A DNA stretch of 64,000 nucleotides from Halostella pelagica (GCA_005954745.1 CP040679.1:62001-126000), one strand, 5' to 3'; numbered from the stretch's first letter, positions 8,882 to 18,135 are shown. Notes: a model not told the origin generated them from the letters alone. Numbers and translations: made by a program.

Positions 8882-11800
8882 ATGGGATCCCCAGGATCTA
8901 CTCCGGATATAACACAGGGAGACGTTCGGGATATTTTCGTCCGGATGAGTCCACCGTCTACGCCTATAACTGCCGCTGAAACCGCCGAGAAGTTAGAATG
9001 CTCTCGTCAGACCGCACGACAAATTTTAGCAGAACTCGCCGAAACCGACGAGCTAGAGACGAAACAGATAGCGGGGGAAACTCGGGTCTGGTGGCTGTCT
9101 GAATCTCCGGGATCTGTGAGCCGACAATCGGAGTTAGAAGAGTTCGGAGCGTTCGTAAGCGCCGTCAGGGAGTACGCCATCTACATGCTCGATTCCGACG
9201 GCGTCGTCGTCGACTGGAACGAAGGGGCCGAGCGGATCAAAGGGTACGACGAAGACGAGATCGTTGGGGAACACGTTTCGACCTTCTACACTGACGCCGA
9301 TATTGACGACGGAGTGCCCGAAGAGAACATCGAAGCCGCGGCGGCGAACGGCCGTGTCGAAACCGAAGGGTGGCGCGTCCGTAAGGACGGGTCGCGGTTC
9401 TGGGCGAACGATGTCATCACCGCCATTCGAGACGACGACGGGTCGCTTCAGGGGTACACGAAGGTGACCCGCGACTTGACCGAACAGCGGGAGTACGAGC
9501 AGCGACTTCGCCAGGAACGCGATCTCACCGAGCGGATCCTCGAAACCGTCCCGGTTAGTATCTGCTCTGTCACGTCCGACGGCGAATTCGTTCGAGCGAA
9601 CCAGCGAATGCTCGACCGGATCGGCGTCGAAGAGTCGGAGATCGAGAACTCCAGTTTCGAATCGTGGGACATCTACGACGCGGACGGAGAGCCGATTCCG
9701 AGCGACGAATTACCGTGGACGCGAGTTCTGGAAACAGGGGAGCCCGTCTTCGAGTACGAGTGTCAGATCGACTACCCCGGCGCCGGACGCCGGTGGCTCT
9801 CGCTCAACGCCGCTCCGATAACGGACGGGCGGTACGAAGGCGAGAGAGTCGTGGTTTCCGTCGACGACGTGACCGACCGGAAAGAGCGCGAACAGCGACT
9901 CCGACGCGAATACGACCAGACGGAGCAACTGTTGCGTACTGCGCCCAGCGCGATCGCGGTACAGAACACCGACCGGGAAACGGTGATAGCAAACCGGCGA
10001 GCTCAGGAGGCGTTCGGCCTCTCCGAACAGGAGTTCACCGAAGACCCCGTCGATACCGGAGAGTGGGAGATCTACGGCGAGGACGGCGAACAGCTAGCCC
10101 CGAACGAGACGCTGTCTGCGCGCGTTCTGGCGACCGGAGAGCCGGTGTTTAACGAGGAGATTATCGTCGAACCACCGGACGGAGAACGGAAGCATTTCCG
10201 CGCGAACGCGGCTCCGCTCTTCGGGCCGGACGAGACCATCCAACGGGTCGTGATCGCCGGCGAGGACATTACCGAACTGAAAAAGCGTGAAAAACAGCTC
10301 GAACAGCGAAAGACGGCGCTCGAAACGGAGTTAAGTGAGGTCTTCGGACGGATCACTGACGCCTTCTATGCACTCGACGACGACTGGCAGTTCACTCACG
10401 TCAACGATCAAGCCGAAGAATGGCTCGATTTTCGGGAACAGGGACTGGTGGGAAAGCACATCTGGGAGGTGTTCGACTGGGTCGACAACACCCGACTCCG
10501 AGACGAGTACGAGCGAGCGATGGAGACACAGGAACCGACCTCGTTCGAGTTTCACTATCCCGAACCGCTTGACGCGTGGTACGAAATCAACGCCTATCCG
10601 TCTGAGACGGGCCTCTCGGTCTACTTCCGTGATGTCACCGAACGCAAAGACCGTCAACAGGAACTCCGTCGGAAAGAGCGCCGATACGAAGCGATCTTCC
10701 AGGACCCGAACATCCTCGTCGGCTTGCTAGAACCCGACGGGACGGTACTCGACATCAACCAGACGGCAATGGAGTACGTCGACGCCACTCTTGACGATGT
10801 GACCGGCCAGGCGTTCTGGGAGACGCCCTGGTGGGGAGAGGGAGACGGTATCCAGCACAAGGTCAGAGAGTGGACCGAGCGCGCAGCGACGGGCGAGTAC
10901 GTCGAGTTCGAAGCCGACCTCACACGTCCGGACGGAGAGCAGTACACCCTCAACGGCGTATTCAGACCGGTCACTAACGAGAGCGGTGACGTGGTGTCGC
11001 TGATCGTCTCTGACCGAGACATCACGGAGCGAAAGAGGCGAGAGCGCCAGCTAGAGGAGTCCGAGCGGCGCTACAGAACGCTCATCGAGTATTTCCCGAA
11101 CGGTGCCGTCACCCTCGTCAACGATAGCCTCCGGTACCAGACCGTCGGCGGCAATCCCGACGACGTGACCGGCGTCACAGTTGAAGAGATAGAGGGAAAA
11201 CCGGTTCGGGAGGCGCTGCCGCCGAAGTTGGCCGACGAACTCGCCCCGCGCTACGAGGCCGCGCTCGACGGCGAGTCGGGCTCGTTCGAGACCGGACTCG
11301 GCGATCGAGTGTACCAGTTCCAGATCGTGCCGATCCGGGACGACGACGGCGACGTCTTCGCCGCTCTGGGAATGTCCCAGAACATCACCGAGCGCCGGGA
11401 GTACGAACGCAAACTGGAGGAGTCCAACGAGCGACTAGAGCAGTTCGCGTACGCCGCTTCTCACGACCTCCAGGAGCCGTTACGGATGGTCACGAGTTAC
11501 CTGCAACTTCTCGAAAACCGCTACGCCGACGAACTGGACGGAGACGCGCGGGAGTTCATCGGGTTCGCTGTCGACGGTGCCGAGCGTATGCGAGAGATGA
11601 TCGACGGCTTACTCAAATACTCGCGGGTCGAAACAAAGGGAGATCCGTTCGAGCCCGTCGAACTGGAGGAAGTCCTGTCGGACGTTCGTGACGATCTCCA
11701 GATACAGATCGAGGAAAGCGACGCCGAGATCACGGGCGGATCGCTCCCCCGCGTCGAGGGGGACCCCGGTCAGTTACGCCAGGTGTTTCAGAACCTGTTG

Positions 11801-12109
11801 GAAAACGCCATCGAGTACAGCGGTGACGGGCCGCCGCGCGTACACGTCGATGCCGAGCGGGACGGCTCGAAGTGGCGCCTCTCCGTCAGCGACGAGGGGA
11901 TCGGTATCGATCCCGACGACGAAGAGCGTATCTTCGAAGTGTTCCAGCGCCTCCACAGTCGCGAAGAACACGCCGGAACTGGCATCGGTCTCGCGCTGTG
12001 TAAGCGGATCGTCGAGCGCCACGACGGGGATATCTGGGTCGACACGGAACGCAGCGAGGGAACGACGTTTTCGTTCACGCTGCCCGCGGCGGAGGAGCCT
12101 GCCCGGTGA
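8882..12109 (+). CDS. Winged-helix / six-PAS sensor histidine kinase
   Basis: A 1075-residue soluble sensor kinase. Residues 15-75 form a winged helix (CSRQTARQILAELAETDEL). Six PAS domains follow at about 88-205, 220-345, 348-465, 485-590, 600-715 and 728-838, most ending in the D-[IV]-T-E-R linker that joins PAS repeats. The HisKA domain has FAYAASHDLQEPLR with the phosphorylated histidine at 861. The ATPase domain has an N box near 971, DEGIGIDP near 1003 and GTGIGLALCK near 1033. No membrane helix is present, so it senses internal signals such as redox, light or ligands. The frame is open upstream to 8594 over the end of the padR gene; ATG 8882 (MGSPGSTPD) is chosen because composition changes there. 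No response regulator is adjacent. Confidence 0.9.
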   Translation: MGSPGSTPDITQGDVRDIFVRMSPPSTPITAAETAEKLECSRQTARQILAELAETDELETKQIAGETRVWWLSESPGSVSRQSELEEFGAFVSAVREYAIYMLDSDGVVVDWNEGAERIKGYDEDEIVGEHVSTFYTDADIDDGVPEENIEAAAANGRVETEGWRVRKDGSRFWANDVITAIRDDDGSLQGYTKVTRDLTEQREYEQRLRQERDLTERILETVPVSICSVTSDGEFVRANQRMLDRIGVEESEIENSSFESWDIYDADGEPIPSDELPWTRVLETGEPVFEYECQIDYPGAGRRWLSLNAAPITDGRYEGERVVVSVDDVTDRKEREQRLRREYDQTEQLLRTAPSAIAVQNTDRETVIANRRAQEAFGLSEQEFTEDPVDTGEWEIYGEDGEQLAPNETLSARVLATGEPVFNEEIIVEPPDGERKHFRANAAPLFGPDETIQRVVIAGEDITELKKREKQLEQRKTALETELSEVFGRITDAFYALDDDWQFTHVNDQAEEWLDFREQGLVGKHIWEVFDWVDNTRLRDEYERAMETQEPTSFEFHYPEPLDAWYEINAYPSETGLSVYFRDVTERKDRQQELRRKERRYEAIFQDPNILVGLLEPDGTVLDINQTAMEYVDATLDDVTGQAFWETPWWGEGDGIQHKVREWTERAATGEYVEFEADLTRPDGEQYTLNGVFRPVTNESGDVVSLIVSDRDITERKRRERQLEESERRYRTLIEYFPNGAVTLVNDSLRYQTVGGNPDDVTGVTVEEIEGKPVREALPPKLADELAPRYEAALDGESGSFETGLGDRVYQFQIVPIRDDDGDVFAALGMSQNITERREYERKLEESNERLEQFAYAASHDLQEPLRMVTSYLQLLENRYADELDGDAREFIGFAVDGAERMREMIDGLLKYSRVETKGDPFEPVELEEVLSDVRDDLQIQIEESDAEITGGSLPRVEGDPGQLRQVFQNLLENAIEYSGDGPPRVHVDAERDGSKWRLSVSDEGIGIDPDDEERIFEVFQRLHSREEHAGTGIGLALCKRIVERHDGDIWVDTERSEGTTFSFTLPAAEEPAR

Positions 12110-12162
12110 GTCCGCTCGCCGCAGTCCTCGTGGAGACTCGCCGTCCTGCCGGAGGCGACCCG

Positions 12163-13032
12163 TTACGACTCTGCGGAGTCCGGCATCCGGACGGTCATGA
12201 CGGGTGCCGAAGACGTTCGGACGAGTTTCTCGGTGACGCTGCCGAGCAGATACCGCTCGATGCTGTCTCGACCGTGCGTACCCATCACGATGAGGTCGAT
12301 GTCGTGTTCCGTCACGTACGACCGGATCTCCCGGAACGGGTTCCCGTACTCGACGGTAGTTTCGACCGCTGAAACCGATGACCCGATCGCCCGTTCTTCG
12401 ACAGCATCGAGTGCTGACCGGGCAGAGTCTTCGAGGGCCTCCATGACGGCTTCGGACCGGACATCAACGCCCATCGCCATCTGGTCGACGACGGAGAGAG
12501 CGTGTAGACGAGCGCCGTACCTGTGTGCGATATCGACGGCCGGGTCGACCGCTGCCGCGGCGGCCTCGCTTCCGTCCGTCGGCACCAGAACGTCATCGTA
12601 CGGGTACCGGGCGTCGTCACCGTCCGCTTCCCGGACCGTTAGAACCGGAACATCGGAGAGACGAACGACCTTCTCCGTGACGCTCCCGAGCAGGTACCGC
12701 TCGACGCCGGTCCGACCGTGTGTACCCATCACGACGAGGTCGATGTCGTGGTCCGCAACGTACTCCAGGATAGCTCTGTGAGGGAGATCGGTTCGGACGG
12801 CCTTCTCTACCTGAAGACCCTCCGTAGAGAGGTAATCACACACTTCGCCGGCGGTTTCCTCACACCGCTCTCGGAGGCGGTCGGAGTGGGGGCCCGTCTC
12901 GATCAGACGGGAGTCGGCGACGGAGAGCGCGTGGACGGTCGCTCCGTAGCGCGTCGCCAGGTCGTTTGCGTACCCGACCGCGACCTCCGCACAGTCGCTT
13001 CCGTCCGTCGGTACGAGGACGTTGTCGAACAT
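12163..13032 (-). CDS. Tandem universal stress protein (two UspA domains)
   Basis: A 289-residue protein with two UspA domains, about 1-140 and 145-289. Each begins with the strand VLVPTDGS. Each also has the ATP-binding signature G-x2-G-x9-G-S, seen as MGTHGRTGVERYLLGS in the first half and MGTHGRDSIERYLLGS in the second. Both halves therefore look able to bind ATP. An in-frame GTG/ATG extension to 13059 exists, but MFDNVLVPTDG at 13032 matches the family's normal start. Universal stress proteins act in the cytoplasm as stress-induced nucleotide-binding regulators; no partner is visible here. Confidence 0.92.
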   Translation of the reverse strand: MFDNVLVPTDGSDCAEVAVGYANDLATRYGATVHALSVADSRLIETGPHSDRLRERCEETAGEVCDYLSTEGLQVEKAVRTDLPHRAILEYVADHDIDLVVMGTHGRTGVERYLLGSVTEKVVRLSDVPVLTVREADGDDARYPYDDVLVPTDGSEAAAAAVDPAVDIAHRYGARLHALSVVDQMAMGVDVRSEAVMEALEDSARSALDAVEERAIGSSVSAVETTVEYGNPFREIRSYVTEHDIDLIVMGTHGRDSIERYLLGSVTEKLVRTSSAPVMTVRMPDSAES

Positions 13033-13460
13033 TGTTCGAACGTCCGTTCCCGAGGACAATCAATACTTGTGAGGGCACGCGGTCTGACTTCCAACGGCTG
13101 GTGGTCGCAGTACGGCCCGGAAACGACTTCACAGCGGCGACTGCCCGACGCCGAACTGAATAGCTTCGACGAGGCACGCTCCGAGAGCGCTCCTCGGGTA
13201 CGGGTCGTCAGTACAGTCCCCACGACTAGAGAGTGTAGACTTCGGGAAAGCACACAAGACTGCGCAGAGTGGACTCTACCGTTCGAGAGTCGGCTTCCTG
13301 GTCGTGTTGTTGCGACACTGGTGAGTTGACATCGGCGCTGAGGCGAAGCAAGCAAGGAAACGCCGGTCGCAGACGAACTCTCACAGGGATTGTTGTAACT
13401 GTGTCCCGGTGTTTGCCGACACGGGTCGGCTAAATACCGAATGACGTACAGCAGTGCATA
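13033..13460. other. Gene-free stretch
   Basis: About 430 bp between the start of the UspA gene and the end of the TrmB-like regulator gene, both on the minus strand. It should contain the UspA promoter. Open frames here are antisense to, or run into, neighbours and have no protein-like composition. I see no repeat or RNA. Confidence 0.5.
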
Positions 13461-13865
13461 TCAGCTCTCGACCGACGGCGTCGACGCGTCGTTTTGCTCG
13501 TATTTGGTCTCGAACTCCTGGATGAGTTGACCCATCTTCGCGTACCAGTCGTTGAGCATTCGCTGCATGTCGTCGGATATCTTCGACGGGTCGGTCGGCG
13601 AGTAGACGTGGTAGTACCCACCCTGCTCGTAGTTGACCTGTTCTTTCTGGATGAATCCGTTCTGGAGGAGGCGCTGAATGGCGCGGTACGCTGTCGATCG
13701 CTCGCGGTCAACGCCCTCGGCGATCTCGTCTACCGTGAGCGGTTCCTCGGCGTTCACCAGCGCCTGAAAGCACTCCCGGTCGAGCTGTTTAAGGCCGTGG
13801 AAGCACTCTAGAAGCCCCTCACACTCCATATCCTGCTGGAGTTGCTCGGACATCGAATCGGGCAT
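13461..13865 (-). CDS. TrmB/MarR-like helix-turn-helix regulator
   Basis: A 134-residue protein with a central winged helix at about 35-95: ALVNAEEPLTVDEIAEGVDR, then RSTAYRAIQRLLQNGFI as recognition helix, then a wing with YEQGGYYHVYSP. The C-terminal third is a coiled-coil helix (MQRMLNDWYAKMGQLIQEFE) likely used for dimerisation. The fold matches short TrmB-like regulators common in haloarchaea. Starts at 13865 and 13853 (MSEQLQQD) are both possible. It is a single gene; targets unknown. Confidence 0.8.
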   Translation of the reverse strand: MPDSMSEQLQQDMECEGLLECFHGLKQLDRECFQALVNAEEPLTVDEIAEGVDRERSTAYRAIQRLLQNGFIQKEQVNYEQGGYYHVYSPTDPSKISDDMQRMLNDWYAKMGQLIQEFETKYEQNDASTPSVES

Positions 13866-13966
13866 TGGTATCACCGATAGGTAGTCGATACGCGGTTAAA
13901 AGATTTGTGCATGGATTACACAATCACGATACAACCTCGTCGAAAAGCAGTGACGGCGCAGCCGGC

Positions 13967-14062
13967 TCAGTTCGCTGAAACGACCTCGACACCGCTGGCG
14001 GACCGCTCCGGCACCCGGTCGAATCGGACGAGCCATACGCGCTTGGCTTCGTCATCCGCCAT
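13967..14062 (-). CDS. Very small acidic ORF, 31 residues, after the aminotransferase gene
   Basis: ATG at 14060-14062 and TGA at 13967-13969 bound a 31-residue peptide that begins MADDEAKRVWLVRFDR and ends GVEVVSAN. Its codons are GC-rich at the third base, about three quarters G or C, unlike random sequence in this gap. It is in the same frame as the aminotransferase and starts 13 codons after that gene's TGA, with no other stop between. It could be a small protein gene or the detached tail of a longer ancestral protein. I recognise no family. Confidence 0.35.
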   Translation of the reverse strand: MADDEAKRVWLVRFDRVPERSASGVEVVSAN

Positions 14063-14098
14063 GCGGATCCCCCGGCAGTCAGTGTGGTCGCAACGGCA

Positions 14099-15217
14099 TC
14101 AGTGAGACCACTCCTGTTCGAGTCCGTCGAGTAAGCGGTCGACATCAGCCTCCGTATTGACCGCGTGGACCGAAGCCCGGATCGCGTCCGGCACCGGGAC
14201 CGATCGAACGACGATACCGTCGGACGCGAGACGTTCGACCGTCGCGTCCGGGTCGGCGACGTCGATCGTCACCAGCCCGGACTCCGGCGTCGCAGGGCTG
14301 TGGAGTCGCTCGTCCGGAACGCCGTCGGCGAGGCGGCCGGAGAGTCGCGTGATTCGGTCTTCGATACTGTCGACGCCCACCTCGTCGATCACGTGGATCG
14401 CCTCCCGGAGCGCGACGTGCGACGCCGGGTTCGTCGTCCCGACCTCAAAGCGACGAGCCCCCGCCGCGAACTCGAAGGAGTCCGCGGTCGACGCCTGCAC
14501 GCTCCGGTGGCCGACCGACCGCGGCTGGAGTTCCTCGGCGGCGTCGCGGTCGACGTAGAGGAACCCGCCGCCCCAGAGGCTCAGGATCCACTTGTGGCCG
14601 GCAGCCGCGACGGCGTCAGCGCCCCACGATTTGACATCCATGGCCGTCTGACCCGGAACCTGGACTGCGTCGACGAGTGCGAACGCACCGGCGTCGTGCA
14701 CGATGTCGACGAGGTCCGCCACCGGAAGTTCGGTTCCGTGAGTCCAGGTGATCGCGCTGAAACAGACGAGAGTCGCGTCTTCGACGGCGTCTGCAAACGC
14801 ATCCCGGTCGATACGGCCGTCCGCAGTTTCGACGACACGCACCTCGACTCCCTCCCGTTCGAGGCGCTGCCAGGGGAGTATTCCGGCGGGATGCTCCAGG
14901 TCGGTGCGTACGACGACATCGCCGGGCTGCCAGTCTATGGCGTTCGCGATCGCGTTGATGCCGTCAGTCGTACTCTCGGTGAACGCGATCTCGTCGGGGT
15001 CGGCACCGACGAACGACGCCACCGTCTCGCGCGTCCGTTCGAACGCTTGAGAGGCCGTCTCGTACGGGTCGTTCTCGACTGCGTCGTACTCGTGTGACCG
15101 GGTGAACTCGTCAGCCGCGTCGACGACGTACTGTGGACTGGGGCCGTGGGCCCCGAAGTTCAGATAGACGTCCTCTCGTAGCGCCGGAATATCCTCTCGG
15201 AGTTCTGTCGGAGTCAT
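14099..15217 (-). CDS. Class V aminotransferase (cysteine desulfurase-like fold)
   Basis: A 372-residue PLP enzyme. It begins with the typical REDVYLNFGAHGPSP segment that binds the substrate. It has ESTTDGINAI (81-90), contacting the PLP phosphate, VDAVQVPG with Asp183 and Gln186 around the cofactor ring, and AAGHKW with the Schiff-base Lys209. This is the class V family, which includes cysteine desulfurases, isopenicillin epimerases and kynureninase-like enzymes. No conserved C-terminal active-site cysteine loop of SufS/NifS is obvious, so desulfurase activity is uncertain. The gene stands alone and its promoter faces that of the methyltransferase gene. Confidence 0.85.
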   Translation of the reverse strand: MTPTELREDIPALREDVYLNFGAHGPSPQYVVDAADEFTRSHEYDAVENDPYETASQAFERTRETVASFVGADPDEIAFTESTTDGINAIANAIDWQPGDVVVRTDLEHPAGILPWQRLEREGVEVRVVETADGRIDRDAFADAVEDATLVCFSAITWTHGTELPVADLVDIVHDAGAFALVDAVQVPGQTAMDVKSWGADAVAAAGHKWILSLWGGGFLYVDRDAAEELQPRSVGHRSVQASTADSFEFAAGARRFEVGTTNPASHVALREAIHVIDEVGVDSIEDRITRLSGRLADGVPDERLHSPATPESGLVTIDVADPDATVERLASDGIVVRSVPVPDAIRASVHAVNTEADVDRLLDGLEQEWSH

Positions 15218-15403
15218 TGCTAGTGACTGCGAGCCGACGGTTAGTTATACTGTCGACTGTCCCTGTTTGTGCATGGTCCGCCGGCCGGTCCAGCGAGTCC
15301 GTACACCGGGACTGACGGACATCCGACAGTGACAATTTTTGTGGAATCCATCCGGGCGGGGAGTTCCCGTAACGTTCACCCCGTCCGGGATGGATGAGTA
15401 CTC

Positions 15404-15964
15404 ATGGGCCACCACACGTTCGATGCGTCGCGCGCGGACAAGTTGGAACGACCCGAGCAACGGTACCGATTCCTCTCGGCCGAAGAACTACTCTGGGCGC
15501 TCGATATCTCGTCGGGAGATACCGTCGCTGACCTCGGCAGCGGAACGGGGTTCTACACTGACGTGGTCGCTACTCACGCGGGCGACGTGTACGCTATCGA
15601 CGTTCAGGAGGAGATGCACGACTACTACAGAGAGAAAGGCGTCCCGCAGAACGTCGAACTGGTGACGAGCGAGGTGGCCGACCTCCCGTTCGACGCGGGC
15701 ACTGTCGACATCGCGTTCTCCACGATGACGTACCACGAGTTCGCGAGCGCCGATGCGCTCGCCGAGATCCGCCGGACACTCGATACGGAGGGCCGACTCG
15801 TCATCGTCGACTGGGCGGCCACTGGCACCGGCGACCACGGGCCGCCGCTCGACGAACGGTTCACGGCCGAGGCGGCGAGCACCGCCCTCCGCGACAGCGG
15901 GTTTCGTCTCGAACACGACGCCGTCCGGCCGGAAACGTTCGTACTGATCGGTACGGTCGAGTAG
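15404..15964 (+). CDS. Class I SAM-dependent methyltransferase
   Basis: A 186-residue Rossmann-fold methyltransferase. Motif I is VADLGSGTGFYT (41-52), the acidic end of strand 2 is VYAIDVQEEM, motif II is FDAGTVDIAFSTMTYHEF, and strand 5 is GRLVIVDWAATGTGDHGPPLDE. The segment after motif II (TYHEF) and the phrase HGPPLDERFT are typical of UbiE/Methyltransf_11-like small methyltransferases. The acceptor is unknown. It diverges from the aminotransferase gene across 186 bp. The start MGHHTFDASRADKLE is well placed and characteristic of this subgroup. Confidence 0.87.
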   Translation: MGHHTFDASRADKLERPEQRYRFLSAEELLWALDISSGDTVADLGSGTGFYTDVVATHAGDVYAIDVQEEMHDYYREKGVPQNVELVTSEVADLPFDAGTVDIAFSTMTYHEFASADALAEIRRTLDTEGRLVIVDWAATGTGDHGPPLDERFTAEAASTALRDSGFRLEHDAVRPETFVLIGTVE

Positions 15965-16094
15965 GTTCTCCCGCCCGTTTTCGCCATCGTCTGCTAGCGA
16001 ACAGCCGTCCCCTCGGCGACCGTCAACCGACACCGGGCCGGTGTAGCGGTGAGAGATATCTCGGACAGCGACTGGAGAGATGGGGAACGGAGAC

Positions 16095-16188
16095 GGCGGA
16101 CGTGAGTGACGGCGGATATGGGAAATAGCAGACACGGAAATGGCGGAGGTGAGCGACGGCGGACACGGGAAATAGCAGAAACGGAGAT
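16095..16188. repeat. Two tandem copies of a 47-bp repeat
   Basis: Copy 1 (16095-16141) and copy 2 (16142-16188) match at all but a few positions; both contain GGGAAATAGCAGA. A decayed third copy may begin at 16189. They lie in the 305-bp gap between the convergent methyltransferase and MFS genes (15965-16269), which otherwise holds no gene. The repeat is purine-rich on this strand and does not encode a protein in any clean frame. Confidence 0.7.
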
Positions 16189-16269
16189 GACGGAAACGAA
16201 CGACTGCGGACACGGGAGTCGCGGCGTGAAACGCGATTCTTGCGCTACCAACCCGTATTCGTCCGAGAT

Positions 16270-17538
16270 TCAATCGGATGCGGTTGCCGTCGACGTCGAA
16301 CTATACTCGGCGCTGACGGGGGGTGCAAACGTGAATATGAGGACCGCGCCCACGATGAACACCGCTCCGAGGATAGCGACTGCGCCGGAGGTCGAGTACC
16401 ACGTCGCGAGGATGCCGCTCCCGACGCGGAACGGGATGCCCGCGATAGACCGCAACATCGCGACGGACGAGAGCAGCGTGGCGCGTCCGACCGACTGCAC
16501 CTGGTCGTTGATGTAGCGCTGATAGATCGGAGAGACGACCGAATTTCCGCCTTTCATCATGAAGAACATCGGGAACGCGAGGAGCGGGACGAACTCCGCG
16601 AACACGTACATGACGGCGATGGAGACGGGGATGAGAAACATGGCTCGACTGACGCCGAGGAGATCCTCGATATCGCCGGCGTAGTCGCTCATGACGGCCG
16701 AGACAACGGTAAAGGCGGCGTACAGCAGGCCGATTATCGCCGGTTCGGAGAGTCCCCATCCCTCGAGCGTCGGGCCGAAACTGGCTTCGAGGCTACTCTG
16801 TGCGATGGGCTGTATCCACATGTCCATCGTCAGGATCGCGCCGCTGAACAGCGCCAGGTAAACGATGAACGACCGCAGACTTGGCGCGGTGAGTTGGTCG
16901 CGGATCACGGGGATTGCGTCGACGATGGTCATCGTTTCCGACTCCGTGCTCTCCTCGGCGTCGTACGCGCGGTTCTGCGGGAGGCGAAACACCATCACCA
17001 AACTGAGAAGCGCTACCACGAGGCCCGCGTAGAACGGATAGAACCGGTTCATCGAGTAGAGGAAGCCGCCGGCGACGAGGCTCCCGGCGCTCACCCACTG
17101 CGCGATAGCCCGACTTCGCCCTTTGATCCGCGTGAACTCGTCCTCGATGTCGTGTTCCTTGAGGGTGTCGTAGAGCCACGCGTTCCCGCTTCCGGAAACG
17201 AAGGTCCCGCCGAACGAGAGCATCACGAAGGTGAACGTGAATCCGATGAAATCGGTTGCGACCAGATAGCTCGCGTTCGAGATGAGCATCAGGAACGCTC
17301 CGACGACGAGGCTGTTCCGCCGACCGATGCGGTCGCCGACGTACCCCGTCGGTATCTCGGAGGTGACGACGACGATAGATTGGATGGTTGCGATGAGTCC
17401 GATCTGGGCGAAGCTGAGCCCGTTCCAGAGCAAAAAGAGGGTGTACACGGGATAGTGAAAGCCGGGACGGGCGGTCGCCTGATAGAGATAGTATCTGAAG
17501 ACGACAGACGACTTTGAGAGGCGAGACTGGTTCGACAT
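16270..17538 (-). CDS. MFS transporter
   Basis: A 422-residue major facilitator with about 12 helices. It starts MSNQSRLSKSSVVFRYYLYQATARPGFHYPVYTLFLLW. The loop 2-3 motif is TGYVGDRIGRR (G-x-x-x-D-R-x-G-R-R), a canonical MFS motif A. The conserved GNAWLYDTLKE segment after helix 4 is shared by a group of uncharacterised prokaryotic MFS proteins. The start at 17538 replaces a longer in-frame start at 17595 that would add a non-membrane alanine-rich piece. The substrate is unknown. A possible small gene ends 2 bp upstream and may be transcribed with it. Confidence 0.88.
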   Translation of the reverse strand: MSNQSRLSKSSVVFRYYLYQATARPGFHYPVYTLFLLWNGLSFAQIGLIATIQSIVVVTSEIPTGYVGDRIGRRNSLVVGAFLMLISNASYLVATDFIGFTFTFVMLSFGGTFVSGSGNAWLYDTLKEHDIEDEFTRIKGRSRAIAQWVSAGSLVAGGFLYSMNRFYPFYAGLVVALLSLVMVFRLPQNRAYDAEESTESETMTIVDAIPVIRDQLTAPSLRSFIVYLALFSGAILTMDMWIQPIAQSSLEASFGPTLEGWGLSEPAIIGLLYAAFTVVSAVMSDYAGDIEDLLGVSRAMFLIPVSIAVMYVFAEFVPLLAFPMFFMMKGGNSVVSPIYQRYINDQVQSVGRATLLSSVAMLRSIAGIPFRVGSGILATWYSTSGAVAILGAVFIVGAVLIFTFAPPVSAEYSSTSTATASD

Positions 17539-17540
17539 AG

Positions 17541-17783
17541 TTATGCTGTCTGCTGTTTGTGTCTGCGCCGCTGGAGCAGCGTATCGCCGGTCCAACGGAG
17601 TTGACGAGACGTGTCACGACGTTCGTTCTCCATCACGCTGTCGCCGAAACTACGGTCAGAGGTATCGATACCCGGGGCGGACAGAGACCGGTCATCCCGG
17701 CCACGCCGGGGAAACCAGCAGTCCACCACGCCAGGCGAATAGAGGGAAACGTCGAAGCACGTTCCGAGAAACGAACTAGTCAT
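17541..17783 (-). CDS. Possible small leaderless gene upstream of the MFS gene
   Basis: An 80-codon frame starts at ATG 17781-17783 and ends at TAA 17541-17543, two bases before the MFS start codon. A TATA-like sequence (ACATATAATTTGG on the minus strand, 17806-17814) sits about 28 bp before the ATG, exactly where leaderless genes of this window have theirs. Against it, the peptide is arginine- and serine-rich (TSRQLRWTGDTLLQRRRHK near the end) rather than acidic, and third-base GC is only moderate. The alternative is a long untranslated leader for the MFS mRNA. I recognise no family. Confidence 0.3.
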   Translation of the reverse strand: MTSSFLGTCFDVSLYSPGVVDCWFPRRGRDDRSLSAPGIDTSDRSFGDSVMENERRDTSRQLRWTGDTLLQRRRHKQQTA

Positions 17784-17805
17784 ACCGATACGTTCGTACG
17801 GCCCA

Positions 17806-17814
17806 AATTATATG
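17806..17814 (-). promoter_or_regulatory. TATA box serving the MFS unit
   Basis: Read on the minus strand the sequence is CATATAATTTG, an archaeal TATA element. Its centre lies about 28 bp before the ATG at 17783 and 270 bp before the MFS start. Confidence 0.45.
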
Positions 17815-18135
17815 TTTGCTGAAATTCGTTCCTGTCCTTGGACTGATATTTGTCGCGCTTCCGTCGGTGGCCTCGTGCCCGGGACGACGTCTCCGTCTAC
17901 TGCGTTTCTCCCACAGCGTAGAAGTGTGGTGCGGACGGACAAGTATCTCGGGACTCTTTGAAGAGCCCTGATACCTCGCTATGTGGCCACCGTCGGAGTC
18001 GAAAGAGGTTCCTCTATCCTTCGGGAAGAACGACCGACAGACAGTTCTACTGACGGAATTCCCCGGAGTACAGACATCGAGAAAGACAAGGGGTGACCCG
18101 GGGGCAGCCGATCTGTTCTTTCGGTTTAGTGAAAG
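17815..18135. other. Intergenic region between divergent MFS and HTH_10 regulator genes
   Basis: About 320 bp with no convincing gene. An open frame runs from 17981 into the HTH_10 regulator gene, but it lacks haloarchaeal composition and precedes that gene's TATA box, so it is not counted as coding. Confidence 0.5.
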
